Of a DNA stretch of 64,000 nucleotides, positions 41,256 through 50,341 are shown in pieces. The notes below the pieces were generated by a model. It ran no database searches. It was not told the origin of the DNA and was given only the letters and a program-made list of their open reading frames with translations. The DNA comes from Leishmania mexicana MHOM/GT/2001/U1103 (lineage: Eukaryota; Euglenozoa; Kinetoplastea; Trypanosomatida; Trypanosomatidae), in NCBI RefSeq assembly GCF_000234665.1, contig NC_018337.1:1310556-1374555 (forward strand), read 5' to 3'. Position 1 is the first letter of the stretch. Every line of letters begins with the position of its first letter. The translations under genes and the position numbers were made by a program.

Positions 41256-44200
41256 ATGCCAGCTGTCACGCTTGCGCAGCAATGTAGGTTCCGGCATGTG
41301 CTCACGTGCGTTTGCCTTATCGTTCTACTGGGCCTTTTACTCGGCTCTTCACCGACACTTGTGACGGCGAAAGACGAGCCGACGCGTGACGGCATTGTGC
41401 CGCTGCCCGAAGGCGCGCAGCAGGCGGAGTTCGAGTTAGCCATCCCAGTTCCTGTAGCAGCGTATGTGGATCCTGTAGGGCCTTCTGAGCGTCCCAGGGA
41501 GGCTGTCGTCGAGGTTTCGGTGGAGGTTCCGCTTGATGACGGCGCTGTTGCCGAGCACGATGTGTTGGGTACACCACAAGCGGATGCGGATGCCGCTGAT
41601 GCTGAAGGGCAGAGTGTGATTGAGGAGACCAGGGTGGCTGAAGCGAGCCGGGAAGCCGTGGAGACGCGAAGAGACGTGCAGGCGGAGCGAGAAGACGATA
41701 GGCGATTCGAGGAGAATGAGAAAGTGGCAGCGGAAGCCCAGGGCCCTTCAGAAGAGGCCGCAGCACAGAGGGCGGTGGAGACGCAAATGCCCTTTGAGGC
41801 TGCAATGAAGGAGGGGTCCTTTCCATCGACAACCCGGCTTTCGACTGAGGAAAACGGTGCCCAACCATCAGGCAGTGGTGCATTCCATTCAGCCGACCGC
41901 GCGGAAGAAGCAGCGGCACACGATAGTGAGCAGTCTCCACCGCCGGTTGATTCGGTGATGGAGGTAGAACCCTCATCTTCACCAGGTGCCGCGACCCTCG
42001 ACACGCATCTGTCCATGGAAGAGGTGGGCAAAAACATGGCCGAGGCGACCAAAAGGGCAGAGGCTCAAATTGCTGCGGAGGTGCAGCAGACGGATAAGGC
42101 CCCGCACCTTAAGATGCGCAAGGCGGCCGAAGCCAGTAAGACCGAAGAGGCGAAGCAGTTGGAGGAAACGGGGGTTGCACAGGAGTTAGAAAAAGCGGAG
42201 CAAGTCCGCATAGCTGAAGAAGCGGCTCGACAGGCCGAGGCTGAGAGGCAGGCTGAAGCGACTCTCCGAGCTGAGGAAGCGCGAAAAGATGAGGAGGAAA
42301 GGCTTGCTGAGGAGCGTCGCAAAGTCGAGGAGGCTCGCCAAGCGCAGGAGGCACAACGCGCGGAGGAGACCCGCCTTGCCGAGGAGGCTCGCCAAGCGCA
42401 GGAGGCACAACGCGCGGAGGAGACCCGCCTTGCCGAGGAGGCTCGCCAAGCGCAGGAGGCACAACGTGCGGAGGAGACCCGCCTTGCCGAGGAGGCTCGA
42501 CTCGCACAGGAAAGGCGACTGGCCGCAGAGGCGCAAAGGGCCCAAGAAGAAGCGCGAATTGCAGAGACGAGGAGGGCGGAAAAGAAACGTCAGGCCGATG
42601 CGGCAGCCGCGAGTGCTTTGCAGCGCAGAAAAGTGGCGGCAGAGGCCCAAAGTCGGCTGAATTCAGAACGGAAGAAAGCGCTTGCCAAGATAGACGATGA
42701 AAGGGCACGGTTCCAGACAGCAGCAGCCGAGCTAACAACACAACAGGAGGAGGAGAAGTCGTCTGCGGCGCGGCGCGAAAAGGCCGTTGCTGCCGAACTG
42801 CAGAAGACCATGGAGAAAAAGCTCGAGGCCCTCCAGCACGATCTCGTGACGCTGGGGCATGTCTCGGTGACGCTTCGCGACAGGGTGAGCGAGCTCCTGC
42901 GCAGTAGTACATCACTTACGCAGGTGCAGGAGGACGTCCAGGTGTTGGATGGGATGGTGGTGAAGGCGGGTGAGACGCTCGATAGCATTCGTGAGGCGAC
43001 CGACTCACTCGCAGATGCGGCGCGTGCGGCTGTAGGGCATCAGAAAGATGCCCCTGCTACAACGGCACAGAAGATCACGCTACTAGCGAAGCAGAAGATG
43101 GAACTGGAAACTGCTCACGACGCTGCGATCCAGCACCTCCTGGCGCGCCTGCAGATCCTTGACTCACAGTTGGCAGGGATGGCGGAGCCGACAGAGACAG
43201 AGGAGGCAGCGGTTGCAGGGCCTGCCGAGGCTGCTGAGGGCACGGCCACCCCTCCCCTGTCGCCTGTTACAGCTGCAGCAGTGGGGAAACCGAAAGAGGT
43301 AGCGCCGCTGCCCTCCGAGGCCCCCCGACCAGTGGGGACCTCCACAATTGCTCCGGCTCCCTCCGCTCCCCGAGCGGAGCCATGGGTGAACTCGCCAAGG
43401 CACGCGGAGGAGAGCCCCAATCGATACCGCCGCGAGCTGATCGAAACGCCGGCAAATCAGGCCGGGGAAGAAGGCTACAGCGAAGACAGTTACGAGGTCC
43501 ACCTCCGCGAGGGCGGCGCACCGTGCAAGGTGAATCGGCACATGGAGATTGTTGGGACAGCGGTGGTGATTACTATCGCCGCAACGGTGCAGACACTACG
43601 CTGGTGCCGCAGTGGGTGTCGCGGTGGTGAGGAGGAGGATGAGGAGACCTCCAAGGATGTGACACCAGAACTTCAAGCAAGAGAGACATCCTCGGCATCC
43701 CCACACAAGTCGCTTCCTCAGAGCGGCGGTCCGTTGCAGCAGCGGCCGCAGGCATCACCACCGTCTACGTTTCCACCTCAGGGAGCCAACGCAACACCCG
43801 ACCGAGGTGGTATGGAGTCGCCGAGTCGTTGGGAAAGCGGCAGTATTGCGCCGCCGTCGCAGCGCGGCACGCCATCCGCCTCTTCCGAGCAAATGCGCTT
43901 ACTTGCCGAGAAGGGCGACACCCTTTCGCCGACACCCGTGCCGCGCCACCACTCGGACGGCTTTCCGCTCGGTGCCCCGGTGCCGGGCAAGCCTGGGGTC
44001 ACCCGAAGACCTCCACATGGGACCTCGCCTCTCGACACTGCACGCGCGCCGCCGCCACCACCGGGTGCGACATCCCCATTTACGCCGTCTCGAAACGAAA
44101 CCCTGGGCATGTCTCCTACTCCCGTGCAGCGGCAGCTGCCGCTGCCTGGCGGGCAGTTTGGTGACCCGTCTCCGCCACCACTGTCGGGTCACCCGCCAAT

Positions 44201-44288
44201 GGCGGGAACACCACTGCAGATGCACCGCCGCCGAAACAATGGTGACGACTTTGAGCTGCACAACCCCTTTCTCTCGCGTTGGTCGTAG
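41256..44288 (+). CDS. Single-pass membrane protein with signal peptide, long coiled coil and Pro-rich tail
   Basis: The 1010-residue protein starts at the ATG at 41256, 32 bases after a very strong pyrimidine tract with AG at 41222-41223. Residues about 15-38 form a hydrophobic signal sequence (LTCVCLIVLLGLLLG). Residues about 250-560 are an Ala/Glu/Arg coiled coil containing three 18-residue repeats at 359-412 that end in ETRLAE. A second helical stretch lies at about 500-640. Residues about 764-783 (IVGTAVVITIAATVQTL) look like a transmembrane helix followed by a basic stop-transfer region. The last 225 residues are Pro/Ser/Thr-rich with recurring SPTPV motifs. This suggests a type I membrane protein with a lumenal or surface coiled coil and a cytoplasmic disordered tail. 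I do not recognise a named family; flagellar-attachment or surface roles are guesses. Confidence 0.88.
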   Translation: MPAVTLAQQCRFRHVLTCVCLIVLLGLLLGSSPTLVTAKDEPTRDGIVPLPEGAQQAEFELAIPVPVAAYVDPVGPSERPREAVVEVSVEVPLDDGAVAEHDVLGTPQADADAADAEGQSVIEETRVAEASREAVETRRDVQAEREDDRRFEENEKVAAEAQGPSEEAAAQRAVETQMPFEAAMKEGSFPSTTRLSTEENGAQPSGSGAFHSADRAEEAAAHDSEQSPPPVDSVMEVEPSSSPGAATLDTHLSMEEVGKNMAEATKRAEAQIAAEVQQTDKAPHLKMRKAAEASKTEEAKQLEETGVAQELEKAEQVRIAEEAARQAEAERQAEATLRAEEARKDEEERLAEERRKVEEARQAQEAQRAEETRLAEEARQAQEAQRAEETRLAEEARQAQEAQRAEETRLAEEARLAQERRLAAEAQRAQEEARIAETRRAEKKRQADAAAASALQRRKVAAEAQSRLNSERKKALAKIDDERARFQTAAAELTTQQEEEKSSAARREKAVAAELQKTMEKKLEALQHDLVTLGHVSVTLRDRVSELLRSSTSLTQVQEDVQVLDGMVVKAGETLDSIREATDSLADAARAAVGHQKDAPATTAQKITLLAKQKMELETAHDAAIQHLLARLQILDSQLAGMAEPTETEEAAVAGPAEAAEGTATPPLSPVTAAAVGKPKEVAPLPSEAPRPVGTSTIAPAPSAPRAEPWVNSPRHAEESPNRYRRELIETPANQAGEEGYSEDSYEVHLREGGAPCKVNRHMEIVGTAVVITIAATVQTLRWCRSGCRGGEEEDEETSKDVTPELQARETSSASPHKSLPQSGGPLQQRPQASPPSTFPPQGANATPDRGGMESPSRWESGSIAPPSQRGTPSASSEQMRLLAEKGDTLSPTPVPRHHSDGFPLGAPVPGKPGVTRRPPHGTSPLDTARAPPPPPGATSPFTPSRNETLGMSPTPVQRQLPLPGGQFGDPSPPPLSGHPPMAGTPLQMHRRRNNGDDFELHNPFLSRWS
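42330..42491 (+). repeat. 54-bp tandem repeat, three copies, in-frame
   Basis: Copies lie at 42330-42383, 42384-42437 and 42438-42491. The first two are identical and the third differs by one silent change (CGC to CGT). Each encodes 18 residues of heptad-like coiled coil. A degenerate partial fourth unit follows. Near-identity at silent sites points to recent duplication or gene conversion. Confidence 0.95.
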
Positions 44289-45054
44289 AGGAGCAGGGAG
44301 CGTGGCGTGTCAAGGTAGGAGAGTGTTGTTGTGCTGATGTCTCTCTGTCTCTTCCTCTCGTTGTGGATGGAAACCCGAGGACACTGGCTGGGGCAGCGCT
44401 GCTGCTGCTCTTGCCTCCCGTTCCCTTTCTGCATCTGCCAAGATGGCGCTTGACAGCTGCGCATCGGACCATCGTTCCTCGTCGCTTCCTTTTTCTCCGA
44501 TTTCGCTTTTCTCTTTTTTTTTTAAAGAACCTTTCCTTTTCATGCTTCCCGCTTCTTTGGTTGCATTGTCGCCGCGTGGTGTCTCATGCGTGACGAATCT
44601 CTTGCGCTGTATGAAAGGACTGGACAGCATCTTCTCCACGTGGTACATGAGAGGGTGTCACAGGGGGAACTTGAACTCTTTCTGAGCTCACCTTTCTCTC
44701 CAGCCCGCAACCCCCTCCCCCTCCCTTTTTTCTTCTCCGGTGCACCTCCAGCACCTTTCGTGGTGTCTCATCGTGGGGTTGCGGAAAAAGGGAAGCTCTT
44801 CGGTAGCTCTCGCAGCGAGGGCGCGTTCGCTTTGCTCCTCTGCTGCTTGAACCGGCTCGCCCTCTCTCTTCCTCTCTGTCATCATGCCATCTTCGTCTTT
44901 CTTCCCTTTTTGTGCCGCCGTGCACTCTTGCCGCCACCACCAGACGTACGCTCAGCAACAAGGTTGAAAACGAAACAGTGGGTGGCGTGAGCGTCTCCCT
45001 CTCACCTCCAACGTCTTCCCTCCCCTCATACAGAACAATTTTCTTGTGCACCGC
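44289..45054. other. Spacer, coiled-coil membrane gene to 870-residue gene
   Basis: No gene seen; pyrimidine-rich throughout. Confidence 0.55.
45013..45033 (+). promoter_or_regulatory. Predicted spliced-leader acceptor for the 870-residue protein
   Basis: A C/T tract ends in CATACAG at 45033, 21 bases before the ATG at 45055, which fixes that start and excludes longer versions. Confidence 0.6.
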
Positions 45055-47667
45055 ATGCCGTCAGAAGATGAGTCGTCGTGGCGGCTTCTCTTCGGCATCG
45101 CCCTAAGCCACGGTGAGTTGCTCAGAGCAGGGCGACTCTCACATGACGGCTGGATGGTGTTTCTTAGCTCTGCGCAACTCATCGGCACCGCGACAGGGGT
45201 CTTCCCTGTTCTGCTCGACCAGCTTTGGCAGCGGCAATCCTTGAGCGAAGGTGCATGGCAGGCAGGCGTCGACGAGCACGAACCAAGAGCTGCCTCCGTT
45301 TCATCACGGGCTTTCTCACTGAACGTTGGATCATCGCGAATGTCTTTGATGTCTGGAGACTTCCAGCGCTCCGGGAATGCTACCGCAGCGCCATCGGCCT
45401 CAATGCCGCGGCTGTCGAGCGCGGCGCGTGAAGGGGAATCCATTGGATTCAGCGGCTTTGTGGATATGATGAAGGTGATCTGCGTGCGTATCTTCCAATC
45501 CCAGCGCTTCACGCGCCTGCGCGAGGGGCACAGGAGCTTCGATGAGGACGAAGGGGAGTCTGCACTTCTTGCACTACGTGAAAGTGCTGAGGACCACGTT
45601 CTGCTGACCGAGTCGGTGAAGTACACCGCCGCTACGTTTCTGCGGCCTTTCATTTCGCGGTGTGTCGTCCATGCATCGTCGCAGATGCGGCTTCACCCGA
45701 CGCGAAACGGATGGGCACTGCATGTGAACCGACTGGTGGCGCACGTTGTCGGAGCCCTACTCCACACGGCGATTCTTCCGCTTTTCCGCAAGTACGCAGT
45801 GGCTGGCCGCCTGTCGATGGCCGGCTACTGCGCATTCATCCGAGACGCTTTCCCTGGATTGGACGCCGTCGAAGAGACTTGCGCGGTGGCCATCTTCTCT
45901 CACGGCGGGTTTCCAGACATCCGACCTCTTGTGAAGGGTCTGCAGCCGCTAGCAGCGTCGGTCTCTCCAGAGCTCCCTACGGTGGTTTCCGAGCGAACAC
46001 TGGGCTTCACAGATTTCATCGAAGCAATGCTGATGCTGACGGTAGTGGTGTACTCGGACGAGGTGCGCTACCCCGCTCAACGACCCATCACTGCCAAGGT
46101 CTGGTCTTTTTTTGAGGAGCATGTTTGCCGCCGCGCGCTCCACGGCGCTTCCATGTGCTCTGACCCGTACGTTACCGGTCGCTACGCCACGGTTCCGCCT
46201 GGCCTCGTCTCTGTCTACCCAGCGGTAGCGCCGCGGTTACAGTGTCCGTGTCTTTTCGTGGAGGTTATCAATTTTCAGAGGGACAACGTGGCGGGTGGTG
46301 CAGTTCCACCACCTACAGCGCAAGCATCCAACGAAGGCTCGCCATCGTCTCTGTTTCTGACGGAGGTGACAGCCGCCGAAGCAGAGTCGCCCTTGTGCTC
46401 GCTGGGGGACTGCGGCACCAACTCCGACGTTGCCTTGCAGGCTGCAGCGACGTTTTTTTCGACCGAGTGGAGCTTGCTGGAGCGGAATCGATGTGTGCCT
46501 CTCTTTGGCCGAAGCCAAGCTTCTGTGAGCCACGCGATCATGATCTGCGGCGCTGCCGCAGAGGCCGCTCCGACGTGGTGTCCTGAAATTTTACAGGTTC
46601 CCCTCCCCGACTCGCTGCAGCAGCTGACGCTGTATCAGTGCGCTGTAGAGGCTGTCGCCGCCACAGAAGCCAACGGAGTTTTCGAAGAGGGGGCCGTGTG
46701 CATCCTCTTCACACCCTTCCGCTCTCTTATCGTCGAGTTGGCTGTCTCTGATGATGATGCAGCAACCAGGGACGAAGACGGCGAATCAGCGGCACAAACT
46801 CGCCCTTGGGGATGTGCGGACGTTATTGTGACTGACACGCCCCTTGTGCAAGTCGTCCCGCCCCGCCTGCTCGCGCCCCTCCACACAATCTTCGTATCTC
46901 ACACCCCAGCACCTACCGGCGACGATTCAGCCGCATCTGCGCCGCTCCGCATATCGCTTTCCGCGGTATGCGAGCTGTGCCGGCAGCTGCAGTGGTGCGT
47001 CACTTTTGACAAGCAGCAGCACGACTTACCGTCACTATGTGCGCAGGCATGGGCGAAATACGGCGACTTTCAACGCATTCTTCACTCTACGGTGAGCCGG
47101 CACGGGAACACTTCCTCCGCCGGGGGAGCGTTGTCATCCTTTACGGAGCAAGCCGCCTTGTTCAGCTTCACGGACTTCATCGGCTGCTTAGCCACAGTGC
47201 TCTTTCTGGAGCAAGGCGGGAGACTGCGTGACGTGCCTGACGTGCCGCGTCGTCTAGAGCTCGCGCTGTCCTCCTTGCCACCTACCTTCACCTCTGCCAC
47301 TGGCACCTCTTCTCGTGTCCCGGACGTCGGGCTGCAATCGCCAGACATCCACAGCATTCCCTACAACGCCTTCCGCGATGTGCCCTACCTCGCAGCCCTT
47401 GATCGCAAAAGGAAGCAGTCAAAGGAAGCCCAGGATCGCCGCACCGCTTTGATTGCGTCCTTACGGGAGCACCACGCACTGCAGATCCCCTCCCCTGTCA
47501 CGCTGCCGCCTCTACCGGAAGACCGGCCGTGTGCAATGCGCCTGGTGTCCCAGTACGGCACGGTTGATCCGACAACAGTCTTCCATGCTGTCATGCGCGA
47601 CGGAGCGGAAGTTATAAAGACCCACTTCCTGCAGCAGGAGCTAGCCATCCCCGAAATGACCGACTGA
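45055..47667 (+). CDS. Large protein with three related EF-hand-like segments, unknown function
   Basis: The 870-residue protein starts at the ATG at 45055, 22 bases after an acceptor AG at 45032-45033. It has no signal peptide or clear transmembrane helix. Three segments share a pattern: GFSGFVDMMKVICVRIF near residue 132, GFTDFIEAMLMLTVVVY near 318, and SFTDFIGCLATVLFLEQ near 703. Such 'F-x-F-x-x-F-I/V-x-x-hydrophobic run' elements occur in calmodulin-like or p25-alpha-like helices of cytoskeletal proteins. No complete calcium-binding loop is visible. The region 400-600 is less ordered. The tail (about 790-870) is charged and Pro-rich. I cannot name the family; an axonemal or cytoskeletal role is a possibility only. 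Confidence 0.88.
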   Translation: MPSEDESSWRLLFGIALSHGELLRAGRLSHDGWMVFLSSAQLIGTATGVFPVLLDQLWQRQSLSEGAWQAGVDEHEPRAASVSSRAFSLNVGSSRMSLMSGDFQRSGNATAAPSASMPRLSSAAREGESIGFSGFVDMMKVICVRIFQSQRFTRLREGHRSFDEDEGESALLALRESAEDHVLLTESVKYTAATFLRPFISRCVVHASSQMRLHPTRNGWALHVNRLVAHVVGALLHTAILPLFRKYAVAGRLSMAGYCAFIRDAFPGLDAVEETCAVAIFSHGGFPDIRPLVKGLQPLAASVSPELPTVVSERTLGFTDFIEAMLMLTVVVYSDEVRYPAQRPITAKVWSFFEEHVCRRALHGASMCSDPYVTGRYATVPPGLVSVYPAVAPRLQCPCLFVEVINFQRDNVAGGAVPPPTAQASNEGSPSSLFLTEVTAAEAESPLCSLGDCGTNSDVALQAAATFFSTEWSLLERNRCVPLFGRSQASVSHAIMICGAAAEAAPTWCPEILQVPLPDSLQQLTLYQCAVEAVAATEANGVFEEGAVCILFTPFRSLIVELAVSDDDAATRDEDGESAAQTRPWGCADVIVTDTPLVQVVPPRLLAPLHTIFVSHTPAPTGDDSAASAPLRISLSAVCELCRQLQWCVTFDKQQHDLPSLCAQAWAKYGDFQRILHSTVSRHGNTSSAGGALSSFTEQAALFSFTDFIGCLATVLFLEQGGRLRDVPDVPRRLELALSSLPPTFTSATGTSSRVPDVGLQSPDIHSIPYNAFRDVPYLAALDRKRKQSKEAQDRRTALIASLREHHALQIPSPVTLPPLPEDRPCAMRLVSQYGTVDPTTVFHAVMRDGAEVIKTHFLQQELAIPEMTD

Positions 47668-48505
47668 CACAAGACATTCGTGGTGCCCGCAGTGCGAAAT
47701 TCGACGAAGACGCTGCGGGTCTGTACGCCTTCTCTTGATGTGTATTGTCTGCTTGTCCGCGCCTTCTCTCACGGAAGCTATCTTGAGCGATGCCCGGCGT
47801 GGTCTGGCGAGCGGGATCGATTTGTGCGTCTTGTGTATATTTCTTCTTTGTGTGTGTGTGTGGGTGCGGACTCTTTTGGAGCTCTTTGCCGCGAACAGAT
47901 ACACACGCACGTCATGTACACTACCTTTGTCCTACTATGCACGCACCCCCAGGGTGCTGACTGTTGTGAGTAACATCTGCATGCACTTGACGCGAGCCAC
48001 GTAAACTGTCGAGGAGGAGGAGGGAGGTGGTGGTAGTGGTGGTGAATGACTTGCAAAAGCGCAAGGTGCCCCCCACTTGGTTTCGGTGTGAATGTGCGTG
48101 ATAATGATGACCTGGCTTGTGGACTAGGCGGCACACAACACGCACGCACAACATGGGGCGCTCTCTCTTTTTTTTTCCTGACGCACCTTTCCTCCTTGCT
48201 CCTCTCGCATGTGTGCGAGGAGTGCGCTATGGCCCACCCCCAGTGCCTCTTCGACGAAGCACTGCTGCCTCTCAATGGACTGGAAAACACAAGAGAGAGA
48301 CCGACAGTGTCTCATTGGGGCGACTCCGCCTGCACTGCGGCGGCTCAACCCTTATTATCTCCCTCCCGCTGCGTGTCTCCTCCCTTTTTTCCTTCGTTTC
48401 CTCTGTCGGTGTCGGTATTCGTCTGCATCGCCTTGCAGTTCTCATACGACGACTTGAAAAGAGGCACCAGCACACGGACACGGACGCCCTAGCGAACCTG
48501 GCAGA
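47668..48505. other. Spacer, 870-residue gene to PI 4-kinase
   Basis: GT-rich sequence, a T9 run near 48167-48177, and the PI4K acceptor. No gene seen. Confidence 0.55.
48381..48438 (+). promoter_or_regulatory. Predicted spliced-leader acceptor for PI 4-kinase
   Basis: A long C/T-rich tract ends in CGCCTTGCAG at 48438, 67 bases before the ATG. Confidence 0.6.
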
Positions 48506-50341
48506 ATGGGCGGCATACCCAACCGACGCGCGGCGGCGCAGCGCCGCTCACTACTGAAAAGTCTGCAGCTGACCTCTTTCACCAACCAGTCTGCTGAAGA
48601 GCAGGAGAGGTGCGTTCGACAGCTCTATGACACGGATATAAGTACACTGGAGGAGTGTCTGCTGCAAGTCACGCACGTCTGTATCACGCACTCGAACCCA
48701 AACGCGCAGGAGCTGCTACATAACTTTATGCTCTGGCTTGCCGGCCGTTCGCTGAACATTGCGCTTCGCCTTGCGTGGACTGTGGATGCCGTATCAACTT
48801 TCTATAGTTCTACTGGGTTTGCGGGGCGACTCAAACACATTCACGACAAGCTCGAGAGCTACGCCATCAATCAAGGGCAACCAGCCATTCCTTCCGACGG
48901 CACCAGCGGTGGCGATGGCAGTCTGACCTCCAGCGACCCCGAGGAGGGCCTCGGCGACGTGGATGCCAGTGTCGTGCAACGGAAGGAGGTGCGCCTTAAG
49001 CTGTACAACGACGAGCGGACTTTTGTGACGACCTTGACGAACCTGAGCAATACGCTCCGCCTTTTTCCAGATCGCAACTCCCGTAAAGAAGAGCTGCGTA
49101 ACAGTCTGCAAGTACTGAATCAACGGCTAGAGTCCATGCGTCTCGTCCACCCGCTCTGCACCAGCAGCGAATCTGTACAGTGGATTGTGAACATCTCCGT
49201 TGAAGAGTGCACCGTTTTCTCGTCACGCGAGCGGGCGCCTTACCTGATTCGCTACGAGGTCATCGTAGACGACACAGCGACTATGCAAGACCCGACCGTG
49301 ACGCGGCTTCGTCAGCCTGACGGACGCTTCCGCGTCCATGCAGACTCCGACGAGATCTTCGTTCCGGCACCCCCACCGGAGTCTGAGCCACGGGCCGCAT
49401 CGCTGGTAGAGGCGGGCGGGAGCGGCACCGTGGAGGACGCCTCGCCCGAGGCACTGCAGTGCTTGCAGGCCGTGTTAGGCGAGAGCAAGAAGACACGCAT
49501 GGCGCGTGTGCGCAAGTCGTCTCCTTGGGGTGCGCACCCAAACTGGTCTATGAACGCGATGATCGTAAAAGCCGGCGACGATCTCCGGCAGGAGGAGCTG
49601 GCACTGCAGCTCATCCACACTTTCCAATGCATCTGGCAGGAGGCAGGTCTGACGGTGCGTGTGAAGCCGTACGCAGCATTCGCTACGCACCGCGACTGCG
49701 GCCTGCTCGAGATGATCGAGGACTCTGCGTCTATGGATAGCATCAAGAAGGCGGCCCGGGTCAGCAGCATCTACAACTACTACCTCAAGGCCTACGACGG
49801 CGAGGACTCCGTTCTCTATCGCAAGGCGCAACAGAACTTTGTGGAGAGCATGGCCGGCTACAGCATCATCTCGTACATCCTCCAAATCAAGGACCGGCAC
49901 AACGGCAATCTCATGATTCAGCGCGATGGCAGCTTGATTCACATCGACTTCGGCTTTCTGTTCGTGACGTCACCGGGTGGACTGAACTTTGAATCCGCGC
50001 CGTTCAAGTTGTCGCAGGAGCTCATCGACGTCATGGGTGGCGCCTCGAGCGACGCCTTCAACTACTTTCTCATTCTTGTCTACGAGGCGCTCGCGGCGGC
50101 GCGCGAGCGCTGCGAGGAAATTCTCGCGCTGGTCTCCGTCTTGACGCCACACAACGCAATGCCCTGCTTTGGGGCGGACCCGGGCGCCGTCGTTCGTCAG
50201 CTGCGCGGACGGTTTCGGGCCGACCTGCTCTCGGAGGCAGACTACGCCGTTTACGTGAAGGAGCTCATTGTGAACAGTGCCGACAACTGGCGCACTCGAC
50301 GCTACGACCAGTTCCAGAGCCTCCAGAACGGGATTCTCTAG
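48506..50341 (+). CDS. PI4K: Phosphatidylinositol 4-kinase, type III beta-like
   Basis: The 611-residue protein starts at the ATG at 48506, after an acceptor AG at 48437-48438. It converts phosphatidylinositol to PI4P, normally on the Golgi, where PI4P recruits coat and lipid-transfer proteins. Residues 1-110 are a shortened lipid-kinase-unique (helical) region (NAQELLHNFMLWLAG). Residues about 230-260 begin the kinase N-lobe (PYLIRYEVIVDD). The ATP-site lysine is K355 in AMIVKAGDDLRQEELALQ. The catalytic loop is DRHNGN at 463-468 and the DFG is at 481-483 (HIDFGFLF). The helix after the activation loop (FKLSQELIDVMGG) is characteristic of PI4KIIIbeta/Pik1. It is shorter than human PI4KB and lacks an obvious frequenin-binding region. 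Confidence 0.96.
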   Translation: MGGIPNRRAAAQRRSLLKSLQLTSFTNQSAEEQERCVRQLYDTDISTLEECLLQVTHVCITHSNPNAQELLHNFMLWLAGRSLNIALRLAWTVDAVSTFYSSTGFAGRLKHIHDKLESYAINQGQPAIPSDGTSGGDGSLTSSDPEEGLGDVDASVVQRKEVRLKLYNDERTFVTTLTNLSNTLRLFPDRNSRKEELRNSLQVLNQRLESMRLVHPLCTSSESVQWIVNISVEECTVFSSRERAPYLIRYEVIVDDTATMQDPTVTRLRQPDGRFRVHADSDEIFVPAPPPESEPRAASLVEAGGSGTVEDASPEALQCLQAVLGESKKTRMARVRKSSPWGAHPNWSMNAMIVKAGDDLRQEELALQLIHTFQCIWQEAGLTVRVKPYAAFATHRDCGLLEMIEDSASMDSIKKAARVSSIYNYYLKAYDGEDSVLYRKAQQNFVESMAGYSIISYILQIKDRHNGNLMIQRDGSLIHIDFGFLFVTSPGGLNFESAPFKLSQELIDVMGGASSDAFNYFLILVYEALAAARERCEEILALVSVLTPHNAMPCFGADPGAVVRQLRGRFRADLLSEADYAVYVKELIVNSADNWRTRRYDQFQSLQNGIL

